A stretch of 6,722 bases of DNA from positions 1 through 6,722 of the forward strand of contig CALABN010000322.1 in assembly GCA_937885735.1 (NCBI GenBank), read 5' to 3'. A model generated the notes under the pieces. That model ran no database searches and was not told where the DNA came from. It saw only the letters and a list, made by a program, of their open reading frames with translations. Positions 5,993-6,722 of this stretch are shown one piece after another. Each line of letters begins with the position of its first letter. The stretch's first letter is position 1. The stretch is from an uncultured Bacteroidota bacterium (GTDB taxonomy: Bacteria > Bacteroidota > Bacteroidia > Bacteroidales > SZUA-534). The position numbers were made by a program, and so were the translations under genes.

Positions 5993-6722
5993 TTACAGAA
6001 CCTTGATTAGTTCAACGTCGAAAATAAGTGCTGCGTAAGGTGGAATGTCTTGACCTGCGCCACGTTCGCCGTATGCAAGGTTGTAAGGAATGTAGAATCT
6101 GTATTTTGAACCTTCTGCCATAAGTTGAACACCTTCAGTCCAACCTGGGATAACACGGCTCAAAATAAACTCCACTGGTTCACCGCGTTCAACTGAACTA
6201 TCAAATACAGTGCCATCGATCAAAGTACCTGTATAATGTACCTTCACGTTGCTCTCTGCTGTTGGTTTTGGTCCATTACCTTCAGTGATAACCTCATACT
6301 GGAGCCCTGATTCAGTAACAACAACTCCCTCGCGCTGAGCATTATCACTTAGAAACAACTCGCCCTCAGCTTTAATCGGACCAAATTTCTTTTCTTGAGC
6401 CTCTCTCACACATGCGTCGATAAACTGCTGAGCCTCTTCGATTGTCATAAGCATTTTATCGCTCTTTGTCAAACCTTCAATCACACCACGACCTATTGCA
6501 TTGCGGTTTAATGGCAATGTCTCATCCTCAAAGAAGTTAGTCATTGTTCCAAATTGCCGAGAAACATTGAAAGCAACATCCATACCATCAATCATCTTCT
6601 CTTGGTTTTTCTTAACTTTCAAGCCTTTTCTAAAGCCTTTCATAAAGTTTTCGAGATCTTCTTTGGTAGTATCAGCGCCCATAACATACATTCTTGCCTG
6701 GCGTGCATTGAGGTAACCTATA
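5993..6722 (-). CDS. FKBP-type peptidyl-prolyl cis-trans isomerase (N-terminus outside window)
   Basis: This is a folding helper that isomerises Xaa-Pro bonds, of the FkpA/FklB/Mip-like type with a helical N-terminal dimerisation part. The frame stays open to the window edge. The residues upstream of the Met at 6691 read IGYLNARQAR, which resembles the SYAIG-type start of the mature domain in Bacteroidales homologues. The true start and any signal or lipoprotein peptide therefore lie beyond 6722, and 6691 should not be taken as the start. Numbered from that Met, residues 1-~120 are the helical FKBP_N part and ~128-232 the FKBP_C domain. Binding-pocket residues are present: Tyr153 in HYTG, Phe163-Asp164 in VFDSS, Val180-Ile181 and Trp184 in VIPGW, Tyr207 in LAYG and Phe224 in IFDVEL. 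The domain looks catalytically intact. It runs in the same direction as the ATPase but is insulated from it by a terminator. Confidence 0.93.
   Translation of the reverse strand, partial: IGYLNARQARMYVMGADTTKEDLENFMKGFRKGLKVKKNQEKMIDGMDVAFNVSRQFGTMTNFFEDETLPLNRNAIGRGVIEGLTKSDKMLMTIEEAQQFIDACVREAQEKKFGPIKAEGELFLSDNAQREGVVVTESGLQYEVITEGNGPKPTAESNVKVHYTGTLIDGTVFDSSVERGEPVEFILSRVIPGWTEGVQLMAEGSKYRFYIPYNLAYGERGAGQDIPPYAALIFDVELIKVL

Overview
This window looks like chromosomal DNA of a Bacteroidota bacterium, most likely a Bacteroidales member of the Prevotella/Bacteroides type. The indications are a secreted GH51 arabinofuranosidase with the architecture common in that group, a Bacteroidales-type FKBP isomerase with a long helical N-terminal part, AT-rich leaders without Shine-Dalgarno sequences, and a TAnnTTTG-like -7 element. 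No taxonomic search was possible, so this is inference from family resemblance.

Layout. (1) Positions 1-1223, plus strand: the C-terminal ~406 codons of a KtrB/TrkH-type potassium channel subunit, cut by the window edge. (2) 1370-2044, plus: its RCK-domain regulator KtrA/TrkA (224 aa). Together they form a K+ uptake system. (3) 2077-4080, plus: an exported GH51 alpha-L-arabinofuranosidase (667 aa), starting 32 bp after ktrA and ending at a strong hairpin terminator (4100-4132). (4) 4162-5574, minus: an ATPase with an archaeal-ATPase-like P-loop domain, a winged helix and a DUF234-like PD-(D/E)XK nuclease-like C-terminus. Its natural frame carries a TAA at codon 5, so only a GTG-started 444-aa ORF (4162-5496) is open. 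(5) 5601-5885: a very AT-rich tandem array with an exact 128-bp period, two full copies and a truncated third. Each copy contains two hairpins built on the inverted motif ACTTATGGCAAA / TTTGCCATAAGT. (6) 5946-5979: a second hairpin terminator, the reverse complement of the first apart from one base of T-run length. (7) 5993-6722, minus: an FKBP-type peptidyl-prolyl isomerase, N-terminus cut by the window edge.

How the parts relate. KtrB and KtrA are obvious partners; GH51 is a separate sugar-degrading enzyme that may be reached by read-through. Terminators close the GH51 and FKBP genes, and between them lies an island of ATPase plus hairpin array with near-identical inverted ~33-bp sequences at its edges. 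That island is the most unusual part of the window. It is a candidate small selfish or accessory element, made of a nuclease-like ATPase beside a structured repeat that could be its recognition site or its RNA leader. This functional link is inference only.
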